A stretch of DNA of 64,000 nt, taken from positions 186,001 through 250,000 of the forward strand of contig OMXS01000001.1 of NCBI GenBank assembly GCA_900315095.1. Reading direction: 5' to 3'. This document shows, in pieces, positions 16,601-24,180 of this stretch. The translations under genes were made by a program, and so were the position numbers. The first letter of the stretch is position 1. Every line of letters starts with the position of its first letter. The notes beneath the pieces were generated by a model. That model was not told the DNA's origin, did not search any database, and worked only from the letters and a program-made list of their open reading frames with translations. Source of the DNA: an uncultured Prevotellaceae bacterium. GTDB lineage: Bacteria > Bacteroidota > Bacteroidia > Bacteroidales > Bacteroidaceae.

Positions 16601-19600
16601 TTCCGTCGGGAGTCAATGTCGATGTGAGCCTGCCCCAATTGTCATAGGTGTGAGTGGTTGTAAGTGCGTTTGTCGCGTCAGTGATGTCGCTTTCTGTAAG
16701 CACGTTGCCCCAGATGTCGTGTGTGTACGAGGTGACATCGGCCGCAGGGATACTGTAAGTCTTGGTGACAAAGCGGCCGCTTGTGTCATACTCGCTGTAT
16801 GTCGTGATCGGCTTTACGCCCGTTCCTGTCGTGACAGAAGACAGTGTGTTGCCATAGGTGTCGTAGGTGGCTGTGGTGGTAAGTTCCATAGATGTGCCGC
16901 TGTTTCCCACTGTTGTCAGGATGTTTCCGCGGTCATCGTATGTATAGGTCGTAATGGCGGAAAATGGCGCAGTGTCGTCGGCATGCTTTTGTGTCATCGT
17001 CATGACAGTGGGAAGCCAAACACCAGACTTCTGCTGGAATCCTGAATACTCAGCCTTTTTATACATGTTGCTGCCGTCATTGCTCACGGTCTGGTCTGTA
17101 ATTACGCCCTTATCCGTGTCGTAGTGGGTTGTGGTTGTGGCGGTGTTGCCGTCGAAATCGGTTGTTACCCTTGATGACTCGTAAGCGAAATAAGTGTTTC
17201 CTACGTTCACGACAGACATTGTGGATATGGCTGTAGCCACCGCTTCGGAAACGGTTCTGGTTTCTTTTGTCGTGGAAGGAATCCACCTGTTGGTGTTCCA
17301 ACTTGTGATGCTTGTCGTTGACGTTTCTCCTGTGGCGGTGTTATTTCTCGACATCTCGGAAAAGCCCAGAGCCCCTGCTCCGGCCAAGTGTATTTTGAAG
17401 TCCTTATAGGAATAATTGACTGTCTGACTTCCAGCAGCGCCATTTGTGGATGTTGTGCTTTTCACCACAGATAAAGGAAGGGTGTATGTATTCACCGGGT
17501 ACTGGCTGTTGGTGCCAGAGGTCCTTGAATAGACGGCAGGGTTTGTTGTGTATGAGTAACTGATATCGGTGGAGTTGCCCATGCTGTCAGTGATTTTCGT
17601 AACCTTACCTGTCTGTGACAAGTCTGTAGAGTTCTTATAGACATTTATCACGTTTTCTGTTAATGTGTCGTCTGTACTCAGCAGATTACTGCCATAGTTC
17701 GCCAGTTCTAAATGGCCATCTCCATTGAAATCACCAAGGAAAATATAACTTTCCTTCGCGTCATCCTCACGAAACTTAACTATACTGTCGCCGAGTATGA
17801 GCGTAGTGCCGTTGGAGTAGAGCGTTCTGACTTCAGTATATGCATATTGGTCTTTCATGTACCACGGCTTGCACACCATTACGTCGGAACGTCCGTCGTG
17901 GTCTATATCCCACACCCTTACTGCAAATTTATCATCGTCATTACTTGTTCTATGGTTTCCCATTCCGATGTCATCTGTTGCCGTGCATGTAAAGGTGCCA
18001 TCACCATTGTTACGCGCAACCCATAGCCATGTCTCCTTGTTCCTGTAATAGACAAAGTCAAGAAGCCCGTCGCCGTCAAAGTCGCCCTGTTCCATGCGCC
18101 ACTGTTCTTCCAGTCCGTCACTGCTATAACAATTCTGCTCAGAGAATTTCTGTATGTTTTCATTGCCGCCATTATTGTAGTAAATTTTGTACCCGCCTTT
18201 ATATAGAATGATTATGTCAATGAGACCATCATTGTTATAATCGCCAGAAAACATTTTCAATGGTTCTTGGGGAAGACTCACGGTAAACTCCGTATTGTCT
18301 ATACTTGTGTTGACACCGTCTTTCAATATGACAGCAGGATATGTCCCGTTCTTTTTGACTTGGTCAACACATATTATATCATCTTTGCCATCACCATCTG
18401 TGTCGAAACAAGCCAGTAGAGGAATCTTTTCTTTTGAAGTTATTGGCACATTGATTCTGGATGAGTTGCTTACTGTCCTAGTACATAAATCATATCCCGA
18501 AATCATGTGTAGTTCAACTACATTCCATTCTCCATCGGAATAATTATGAAAAGGTACAATTATATCATTGAAGCCATCTCCGTCAAAATCTAAAGTTGAG
18601 AATCCTTCAAATATAGAAGTCGTTCCACAGAATGAAGACTGACAGGGAAGGGGAAATTTTATTGGGTTTAAAAAAGATAAATCTCCAGTTGAAGAAATGC
18701 TACTTTGGCTTACATGCAAGATTGTTTTAGAAATACTATTGCCTTCATACGATGAGATTTTTATAATATCGCTAACACCATCCCTATTAATGTCTGTGGA
18801 AAAGAAGTATTTGTCTTTTTCTTTCTCTAATTCTCCTCCGTCTGATGTATCTGTGCTTATTTGGGAAAGAAACACATTTCTCGCAGGCAGGAAGCCCCAG
18901 TTAAAGCAGACTGGTTTTAGGCTTTCCCCACTACTGTTCTTTTCTTGAACGGAAACGAGGCGGGCGAACTTGTTCGTACTCTGGTCTGTGTGAGTGTCGT
19001 ATGTTAGCAGGTACTGTCTGTACGTCTTGTTGTTACATGAAGATGTTATGGATGATATGCACTTGTCAATCATCCCCTTCTTACCTTCAATGTTAAAAAC
19101 GTATGGAGAGACACCGATGCTCTGATATTCGAAATCTATTCTGCAAGTGATACCTCTGTCCTTGTTCTTGTTCGTTCCGTAAACAATAGATGTAAGATAG
19201 GCATAGAGGTTGCTTACAGAGTAAGTGTATGTAATGTAATTCCCGTGAACGTCTTCTATCCTGTTTACATTCCATGATGCAATATGCTGGATGCCATTGC
19301 TGTTGGTATAAATTAAACGTGAACAACCATCATGACCATATTGGTAAATCTTACCGTCACTCGTCTTTACTTCAAACCATGTGGTCGCGGATGTGTCGCT
19401 ATATGTACCATGTGCTATTACTTTTGTGTATGGGTCTCCTTCGAGGCAGTATGTAGCACCTTCCTGACATGCATTGCCTGACACAAGAACCAAACGTTTG
19501 CCGTCGAGAAACAAAAAGTCGTCCGCAGTATAGTTGACACCTCCTATGCTGCCGTTGTTGTTAAACAAAGTCTTGCTCCCTTTGGTGATTGAGGAAATTC

Positions 19601-20057
19601 CTGTTACAGTGAATCCGTAACCAGCCATTCCGTAACATGCACTTTGGCTGCTGTATTTCAAACCTATCTGGGGAGTGAGACTTCCACCGTTTGGACAACT
19701 TATAGGCAAACTGTACTCTGCCGCTCCAACTCCATTCACGACAAAACTACCTGACGTGTTCCCTACGTCGTAATTGCTGGAAACGTTGGGTATTCCTGGG
19801 TTGAAGGGATTTACGGTTGGTGTGTTAGGGTCAGTAGGTCCTTCGATGTCAATAAAAGAATCATCTACCTTTAGTGAATCTTTGGGTATAATGGGTTCTC
19901 CTGGCTCTATCGGCTTGTGTGGCAGGCTGTTTGTGCCAGCGGTAGATATACTGTCGCCTATATAATACGCATAGGAAACTGACTGGTAGAAAGCAAATAT
20001 TGCTAAAACAAATATTTTGTATATAGTGTGTTTGCTTATTTTTTTGCGATTCTCCAT
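13683..20057 (-). CDS. giant SpvB/FG-GAP/RHS-repeat protein with C-terminal PD-(D/E)XK-like nuclease domain
   Basis: A 2124-residue predicted polymorphic toxin. In order: a signal peptide (hydrophobic run YKIFVLAIFAFYQSVSYA); a Pro-rich linker; an SpvB/TcB-like domain (about 75-350, with SFVVNGVGAAEYSLPISCP and YSSQSACYGMAGYGF); at least seven FG-GAP/VCBS calcium-loop repeats (about 415-780, for example FDTDGDGKDDIICV and GDFDGDGLLDFVYY); YD/RHS repeats (about 1035-1480 and beyond); the RHS-associated core (about 1755-1820, RLYDSMLGRFFSPD...NPLKYTDPSGE); a Gly/Ala-rich hydrophobic stretch; and a unique tail from about 1940. The tail has D2051-x13-E2065-V-K2067, the D...ExK pattern of a PD-(D/E)XK nuclease. 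There is no type IX sorting domain of its own; the overlapping upstream gene encodes one. Candidate immunity genes follow. Confidence 0.93.
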   Translation of the reverse strand: MENRKKISKHTIYKIFVLAIFAFYQSVSYAYYIGDSISTAGTNSLPHKPIEPGEPIIPKDSLKVDDSFIDIEGPTDPNTPTVNPFNPGIPNVSSNYDVGNTSGSFVVNGVGAAEYSLPISCPNGGSLTPQIGLKYSSQSACYGMAGYGFTVTGISSITKGSKTLFNNNGSIGGVNYTADDFLFLDGKRLVLVSGNACQEGATYCLEGDPYTKVIAHGTYSDTSATTWFEVKTSDGKIYQYGHDGCSRLIYTNSNGIQHIASWNVNRIEDVHGNYITYTYSVSNLYAYLTSIVYGTNKNKDRGITCRIDFEYQSIGVSPYVFNIEGKKGMIDKCISSITSSCNNKTYRQYLLTYDTHTDQSTNKFARLVSVQEKNSSGESLKPVCFNWGFLPARNVFLSQISTDTSDGGELEKEKDKYFFSTDINRDGVSDIIKISSYEGNSISKTILHVSQSSISSTGDLSFLNPIKFPLPCQSSFCGTTSIFEGFSTLDFDGDGFNDIIVPFHNYSDGEWNVVELHMISGYDLCTRTVSNSSRINVPITSKEKIPLLACFDTDGDGKDDIICVDQVKKNGTYPAVILKDGVNTSIDNTEFTVSLPQEPLKMFSGDYNNDGLIDIIILYKGGYKIYYNNGGNENIQKFSEQNCYSSDGLEEQWRMEQGDFDGDGLLDFVYYRNKETWLWVARNNGDGTFTCTATDDIGMGNHRTSNDDDKFAVRVWDIDHDGRSDVMVCKPWYMKDQYAYTEVRTLYSNGTTLILGDSIVKFREDDAKESYIFLGDFNGDGHLELANYGSNLLSTDDTLTENVINVYKNSTDLSQTGKVTKITDSMGNSTDISYSYTTNPAVYSRTSGTNSQYPVNTYTLPLSVVKSTTSTNGAAGSQTVNYSYKDFKIHLAGAGALGFSEMSRNNTATGETSTTSITSWNTNRWIPSTTKETRTVSEAVATAISTMSVVNVGNTYFAYESSRVTTDFDGNTATTTTHYDTDKGVITDQTVSNDGSNMYKKAEYSGFQQKSGVWLPTVMTMTQKHADDTAPFSAITTYTYDDRGNILTTVGNSGTSMELTTTATYDTYGNTLSSVTTGTGVKPITTYSEYDTSGRFVTKTYSIPAADVTSYTHDIWGNVLTESDITDATNALTTTHTYDNWGRLTSTLTPDGTETEIRTGWGEDYSRKYYVMKSVTGSPWVLTWYDNAGHEIQQKSFGPKNVLVSKETTYNNKGLVSEINKIHGQQNITESRTYDNRGRIVSDRLSTGKETTYSYGNRTVTTSVGGRDYTKTYDAWGNIKESTDPTGNTVSYVYNSNGKPASVTTNGSAVSMAYDEAGNQTSLTDPDAGSTTYEYAADGKLLAQTDARGIVTTNTYDDLGRLSEVQIGENTIVNTYGTSGNELLRLKRSTMGDNSVEYTYDRYGRVLTEKRSIAGHGNYIFSNEYDNNNRLAKTTYPGGLEVSYQYDNYGFKTQTSADGKTIYKLSDYNGLSTKTTFLSDSLFVKRTKDANGFEKEAGLMQIIKPVIKPAGIGLMGKVDKIYFDPTTIYIDKQEQYYDPVTGNLLARKRKDMDMEVFGYDSLDRLVSVSECAATSVTATVDEMEETMAVTYAPNGNILSKTGIGNYAYSNDFKPHAVMSVDNAHGKIPSSTLITEFNDFGKIQTIEDEGSGKSMDFVYGPDMERWISSLTTNGDLSRTTIYAGDYEKITEDGNTREFYYLDGNTIIIKENGMFKPYLAFTDNLGSILTVVNDKGTKVFSASYDAWGNQTVTIDSIGLHRGYTGHEMLPEFGIINMNGRLYDSMLGRFFSPDNYIQMPDFSQSFNRYSYCLNNPLKYTDPSGEIAWFVAAALVGAAINVGIQAYNGNIHDAGDFLMATGIGAVAGVASAAVGMWLAPFAGGGFIGGAVSGFAIGTVGAAVEGYGNHLAFGTSMPSLRDIMASGVITAMTCGCIQGCQAVSYGGNFWTGKKIVSTPAVVAELNLPDSPETITLETKNNGNPTLRRLYQDTSNESLHIEHGRLPEDDVWKGMTSFERGEFGQRLVVQDIRTAKGELNFVKEVYYKINGTTYRADWSYIDKDGVLHIVEVKSGANPRLTLNQKTTIPALLQGRNVKIVPYGAAANKLYPRGVPRNIADWSFDMYWFQK

Positions 20058-20467
20058 GTTGTCGGTATTCCATTTATGGTTATATTAAGCAGATAGACAT
20101 TGCGAGGAAGGCTTCTGAGGTCAACAGTGTTTTCAGAAGTAATGATTCGTTGTCTGAACACCTCTGCACCACTTGTTGTGCATACTGAGATAATGCCTTC
20201 GTCTGTTGGCAGCAAGCGAAGCACTTGGACGTTAATTCTTCCTGATGTACTCGAAGTGATTCTTATTGACTTTTCACCGAGCATGTCATGGAAAGAGGTA
20301 TTCTTTCCAGGTTTTTTGCCCGATGCCTTTGCTGCTTGCACTATGACAATTTCCCGTTTCACCCTGTTCCCTGCTTCGTCGTAAGCATAACCAACTCTGT
20401 CTTGGGCGAAAGTTGAAATGACAGATGTTGCAAAGGCAAATAAAAATAATAACTTTACTTTTTTCAT
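20036..20467 (-). CDS. small secreted protein with a YD motif and type-IX-sorting-like C-terminus, partner of the RHS protein
   Basis: A 143-residue protein with a clear signal peptide (MKKVKLLFLFAFATSVISTFAQ). A single YD-repeat start, VGYAYDEAGNRVKRE, follows. A linker and then about 75 C-terminal residues (ISVCTTSGAEVFRQRI...VDLRSLPRNVYLLNITINGIPTTWRIAKK) resemble the beta-sandwich sorting domain of type IX secretion cargo, with its closing GVYLVxVxxNGxxxxxKIxK pattern. The gene overlaps the RHS gene by 22 bases, so the two are probably translationally coupled. It could guide or tether the giant protein across the outer membrane; this is inference. A full promoter lies at 20526-20557. Confidence 0.85.
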   Translation of the reverse strand: MKKVKLLFLFAFATSVISTFAQDRVGYAYDEAGNRVKREIVIVQAAKASGKKPGKNTSFHDMLGEKSIRITSSTSGRINVQVLRLLPTDEGIISVCTTSGAEVFRQRIITSENTVDLRSLPRNVYLLNITINGIPTTWRIAKK

Positions 20468-20525
20468 TTTGAAAAAGATAATACTAAAGAATAGATGATA
20501 AGGATATGACAGATTTTTTCAGATG

Positions 20526-20557
20526 CAAAGTTAATGGTTTTTCTTTTGTCATACAAA
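20526..20557 (-). promoter_or_regulatory. promoter of the RHS toxin operon
   Basis: On the minus strand TTTG (20554-20557), 20 bases, then TAACTTTG (20526-20533): a full Bacteroidetes consensus. Transcription would start about 50-55 bases upstream of the small partner gene. The rest of the 275-bp gap (20558-20742) shows no convincing gene. Confidence 0.7.
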
Positions 20558-20742
20558 ACTTTCAGTTGTTTTCTTTTTTATAGTTACAGCATTTGGCAAG
20601 ACCGCAGACAGAACCACTTGTTTATTTGAAACATTTATGACTTTTGGAAATATATATGCCATTTTGCAGGAGTATATGAAAAGACAACAAAAAAAGAGAG
20701 TATCAAAGAAAAAATATAAAGAAAATAACACGGAATTTATAA

Positions 20743-21357
20743 TCATAGGTAAAACAACGCCTCGTTGCCCATGTTGAACAGCAGGTCGAGGATACTGAGG
20801 TTGGGAATGAAGCCGTGACGCTGGGCATAAACCTGATAATATGGCTTGGGAATGAAGTCGGCATCGGGCATGGGATGCTTGGGGCGTATGGTATCGCGGA
20901 AGTCGTCAACGCCACTCTCCACGTCCTGTACATATTCTTCCGAAAGACTAATGTTCGGAGTGATGTCAAGCAGTTCGCACAGTTTCTCCGTCAACTGCAT
21001 GTTGAAATCGAAGAGAAACTCAAAACGTTGCTCATAGAAAGGGCGCAGGTCATCGGCATAATAATCGAAGAAAGGACTGTCGCCGTATGCTGTTGCGAGT
21101 GCATTCCAATGCAAACGGCGCCAGTTTCCGTGGTCGCTGATACGGACATCGCGCATAAGGCACTTGTCGCTATCACCTTTCTCAACGGGAATGGTGAGTG
21201 TTTGTGTCCCGTTGGCTGTGGCTATAATACAACGGTTGCGGTATGTTTGTTTTAGGAAATTGTCATATTGCTCAACCACAACGGCATCATATCGGTTAAG
21301 TTTTTGATACCACTGCACAGGAGCGCAGTAGGCAGAAGAAAGCAATGCGGTTGTCAT
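20743..21357 (-). CDS. WbqC-like family protein
   Basis: A 204-residue protein starting MTTALLSSAYCAPVQWYQKLNRYDAVVVEQYDNFLKQTYRNRC, the usual opening of the Bacteroidetes WbqC-like family, with SDHGNWRRLHWNALATAYGDSPFFDYYADDL in the middle. Some members lie in surface-polysaccharide clusters and glycosylation-related roles have been proposed; no activity is established. It overlaps the end of the signal-peptidase-like gene by four bases (ATGA type), so it belongs to the dapB-lepB group. Confidence 0.88.
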   Translation of the reverse strand: MTTALLSSAYCAPVQWYQKLNRYDAVVVEQYDNFLKQTYRNRCIIATANGTQTLTIPVEKGDSDKCLMRDVRISDHGNWRRLHWNALATAYGDSPFFDYYADDLRPFYEQRFEFLFDFNMQLTEKLCELLDITPNISLSEEYVQDVESGVDDFRDTIRPKHPMPDADFIPKPYYQVYAQRHGFIPNLSILDLLFNMGNEALFYL

Positions 21358-21764
21358 TTCCCTGTTAGCGTTAGTTTGTAGGCCTTCCCGATGATGTCGT
21401 CTTTATGTATCAGAGCTCGCTCCTTGCCCTGCCATATAAGAAAGACGGCCCTCTCCTTGCATTGGCATTCCTGACATCCGCATCGCTCTGGCAACACATA
21501 AGTGGTGCTGTCGAAGGTTACGGTGTCGCCAGGCACGCCGCTGACAACGCCTACATAAGATGAGTCTGCGGAAAACACCACGATGTCTCCTCGTAAGAAA
21601 CGCGCACGGTCAAGTTTATTCACCAGCACACGGTCGTTCTTCTTCAACACAGGGTTAAGGTTAGAGTTTGACACTTTGTAGATGGTGAATGCGTAGGCTC
21701 TGACAACCAGCATCAGTATTATTGCGGTCGCTACAGCCAAAATGAACTTTATGGCGTTCCGCAT
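21354..21764 (-). CDS. signal peptidase I paralogue lacking the catalytic Ser and Lys
   Basis: A 136-residue S26-type protein with one N-terminal membrane helix (IKFILAVATAIILMLVVRAYAF) followed by KVSNSNLNPVLKKNDRVLVNKL and VGVVSGVPGDTV. Ungapped alignment with Lep-type enzymes (PSGSMxPTL...KR.VGLPGD) puts Asn35 where the nucleophilic Ser should be and Gly where the general-base Lys should be. The neighbouring LepB keeps both. It is therefore probably inactive and may be a regulator or scaffold. A CxCxxCxC-like cluster (CGCQECQC) lies near residue 95, unusual for this family. It lies 103 bases downstream of lepB and overlaps the WbqC-like gene. Confidence 0.88.
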   Translation of the reverse strand: MRNAIKFILAVATAIILMLVVRAYAFTIYKVSNSNLNPVLKKNDRVLVNKLDRARFLRGDIVVFSADSSYVGVVSGVPGDTVTFDSTTYVLPERCGCQECQCKERAVFLIWQGKERALIHKDDIIGKAYKLTLTGK

Positions 21765-21795
21765 AGTTGTTTCTTATGGTTGACGAGCAAAAGAA

Positions 21796-21850
21796 TTGAC
21801 AAGCAAACGGAAACATGTTCTTGGTATCAAGCAACTTGTTTGCTTGTCAA
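21796..21850. repeat. 13-bp perfect inverted repeat between lepB and its paralogue
   Basis: TTGACAAGCAAAC (21796-21808) and GTTTGCTTGTCAA (21838-21850) can form a hairpin with a 29-base loop in the lepB to paralogue gap. There is no U-tract, so it may be a processing or attenuation structure and not a full terminator. Confidence 0.6.
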
Positions 21851-21867
21851 CTCATTAACTCTTCAAC

Positions 21868-23304
21868 TTACTTTATATTATCCACCCACCTGAACAGACG
21901 GTTCCAGCGAATGCCGGAGAAGCCGTGTCGGTCGGGGTCGCTGCTCCACCAGATGAATATCGGCTTACCCACGATATGGTCTTCGGGCACGAATCCCCAG
22001 TAGCGTGAGTCGGCTGAGTTGTGGCGGTTGTCGCCCATCATCCAGTAGTAGTCCATTTTGAAGGTATATTCGTTTGCTTCTTTGCCGTTGATGAATATCT
22101 TTCCGTCACGCACCTGCAGGTCATTCTCCTCATAGACGCGTATCGGACGTTCATAGATGGCGATATTGTCCATTGTGAGTTTCACGCTCTTACCCTTCTG
22201 TGGAATCCAGATGGGACCGTAGTTGTCGCGTGTCCATCCGTAATGTCCGTTCAGCGGGTAGAGATCTCCAGTCACAGCTTCGGTGTTCAGCTTAACACTC
22301 TCCACAATATCTGTGCGCTTGCTAAGTGCGGCAGCAGCCTGTTTAGTCAGCGGCATATATCCGTTTTGGTTAAGACTCGTAAGGTCTTCCATGCTGATAC
22401 CTAACTCATGCATCAACTCTTCGGAAAAATCCTGGCGTTTCTTCACGATGTATGTGTATTGCACATTATCGGGTTCCTTGTTTGCTTTGCCGTCTATGTA
22501 AATGATACGGTCCTTTATCTGCAGCGTCTGTCCTGGCAGTCCCACGCATCGCTTGACGTAGTTCTCGCGGCGGTCGGTAGGTCTTGAGTCGATGTCGCCG
22601 TATGTGTTGCGCTCTTGGCGGATATATTCTCTACCCGTAGCAAACACCTTCTGATAGTAGTCCCATCGCTGTTGTGCCGACAGAGAGTCAAGATTTACAG
22701 GACTATTATACAACTGATAACCATAGGAATAGCACATCTGATAATAGTCCTGTGCCTGCCATTGAGCTGCAGAGCATATTGTGTCGCCAGCGGGATAGTT
22801 GAAAACAACGATGTCGTTGAGCTCAACATTGCCCAGGCCCTTCACGCGACGATAATCCCAATGTGGCCATTCAATGTATGATTTGCACTCGAACAACGGC
22901 AGAGTGTGCTGTGTGAGCGGCATCGTAAGCGGTGTCTGAGGGATGCGCGGGCCATAACTCACCTTCGAAACGAAGAGGTAATCGCCCGTAAGCAACGACT
23001 TCTCCAGCGACGACGACGGTATTACGTAGTTCTGGAAGAAGAAGAGATTGATGAAATAAACCGCTACAAGGGCGAATACTAGAGCATCTACCCATGACAT
23101 TATGAAGCGCACTGGGCCTTCACTATCTTTCCACCATTGCCAACGAATCTTCTTTGTGATGTAAACATCAAAGATGAATGGTATCACGAGCAGGCCCCAC
23201 CAGCTCTTCACCCAGTAGAGGAAGAGCAGGAAAAGCACCGTAACGACAATGAACTTTGTCCATTGCCACTTCATATTAAGTTTCTTCTTTTGCTTGTCTA
23301 TCAT
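21868..23304 (-). CDS. lepB: signal peptidase I
   Basis: A 478-residue membrane peptidase that removes signal peptides. Two N-terminal membrane segments (FIVVTVLFLLFLYWV and VDALVFALVAVYFINLFFF) are followed by the catalytic Ser box NYVIPSSSLEKSLLTGDYLFVSKV (Ser99) and the Lys box NYVKRCVGLPGQ. The C-terminal box GDNRHNSADSRYWGFVPEDHIVGK is also present. It is longer than E. coli LepB because of an insert between the two catalytic boxes, as is normal in Bacteroidetes. It sits between dapB (35 bases upstream) and a dead paralogue. Confidence 0.96.
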   Translation of the reverse strand: MIDKQKKKLNMKWQWTKFIVVTVLFLLFLYWVKSWWGLLVIPFIFDVYITKKIRWQWWKDSEGPVRFIMSWVDALVFALVAVYFINLFFFQNYVIPSSSLEKSLLTGDYLFVSKVSYGPRIPQTPLTMPLTQHTLPLFECKSYIEWPHWDYRRVKGLGNVELNDIVVFNYPAGDTICSAAQWQAQDYYQMCYSYGYQLYNSPVNLDSLSAQQRWDYYQKVFATGREYIRQERNTYGDIDSRPTDRRENYVKRCVGLPGQTLQIKDRIIYIDGKANKEPDNVQYTYIVKKRQDFSEELMHELGISMEDLTSLNQNGYMPLTKQAAAALSKRTDIVESVKLNTEAVTGDLYPLNGHYGWTRDNYGPIWIPQKGKSVKLTMDNIAIYERPIRVYEENDLQVRDGKIFINGKEANEYTFKMDYYWMMGDNRHNSADSRYWGFVPEDHIVGKPIFIWWSSDPDRHGFSGIRWNRLFRWVDNIK

Positions 23305-23338
23305 TGTATTGTCGTTTTCTGGAGTCGCTTACTCCGTC

Positions 23339-24067
23339 TTAAAATTTAAACATGTCATCAATAGTGAGCAGTCCCTCGTGGTCCTTGGTGTATTCTGCAG
23401 CGAGCACAGCGCCAAGAGCGAAACCGCGACGAGAATGTGCATCGTGAGTGATTGTGATGCAGTCGGCATCCGAGTCATAGCGAACGGTGTGAATGCCGGG
23501 CACCTCGCCGCGCCTCAGAGAGTCGATGCGGAGAGTTTTGGGGTCGTAAGGCTGGTTCTCCTGTCCCTTCACCCATCCTTCCTTTCGGTCGATGTTGTCT
23601 ATTATTCCCTCAGCAAGAGTGATAGCAGTACCACTCGGTGCGTCTATCTTATGTATGTGGTGAGTCTCTTCCATGTGTGCATCATACTGTGGGAAACCGT
23701 TCATTATCTTTGCCAGATATCGGTTCACGGCGGAGAAGATGGCAACACCTACGCTGAAGTTGCTTGCCCAGAAGAGCGTCTTTCCCTCTTCGCCGCAGAA
23801 GCGCTTCACGTCATCGGCATGGTCTTTCATCCATCCTGTGGAGCCGCTAACCACCTTAACGTTCTTTGCGAACGCCTTGAGGAAGTTACCGTATGCGGCT
23901 TGCGGAGCGGTGAACTCTATCGCCACATCGGCGCTTGCAAATGCCTCGCTCTCGAAATCCTGCTGATTATCGATGTCTATAATACTTACAATCTCATGGC
24001 CACGGCTCAAGGCAATCTCCTCAATCATCTTTCCCATCTTGCCATAGCCTATCAATGCTATTTTCAT
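23339..24067 (-). CDS. dapB: 4-hydroxy-tetrahydrodipicolinate reductase
   Basis: A 242-residue NAD(P)H-dependent enzyme of the diaminopimelate/lysine pathway. The nucleotide-binding start is MKIALIGYGKMGKMIEEIA, followed by SGSTGWMKD, the catalytic region EETHHIHKIDAPSGTAITLAEGI with the conserved HH, and RRGEVPGIHTVRYDS. Length is normal for the short Bacteroidetes type. A -7 box lies at 24090-24097, and lepB follows 35 bases later. Confidence 0.96.
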   Translation of the reverse strand: MKIALIGYGKMGKMIEEIALSRGHEIVSIIDIDNQQDFESEAFASADVAIEFTAPQAAYGNFLKAFAKNVKVVSGSTGWMKDHADDVKRFCGEEGKTLFWASNFSVGVAIFSAVNRYLAKIMNGFPQYDAHMEETHHIHKIDAPSGTAITLAEGIIDNIDRKEGWVKGQENQPYDPKTLRIDSLRRGEVPGIHTVRYDSDADCITITHDAHSRRGFALGAVLAAEYTKDHEGLLTIDDMFKF

Positions 24068-24089
24068 GTCATTTCATATTAAAACTGTG

Positions 24090-24097
24090 CAAAGGTA
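24090..24097 (-). promoter_or_regulatory. putative -7 box of the dapB-lepB group
   Basis: TACCTTTG on the minus strand, 22 bases upstream of the dapB ATG; no matching TTTG is seen at the right distance. Confidence 0.4.
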
Positions 24098-24180
24098 AAA
24101 AAATAATTGCACATACCGTTGTTTTTATGAGAATTTAAGTTTTATATAAGGAGTGTAAGGATTTATCAAGCCCCCAAGTG

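Noticed and set aside
20676-20777. Plus-strand frame of 33 codons starting MKRQQKKRVSKKKYKENN with a purine-rich run before the ATG
   Set aside because: It overlaps the 3' end of the WbqC-like gene on the other strand, is mostly Lys from an A-rich run, and ends without domain-like sequence. Not enough to call.
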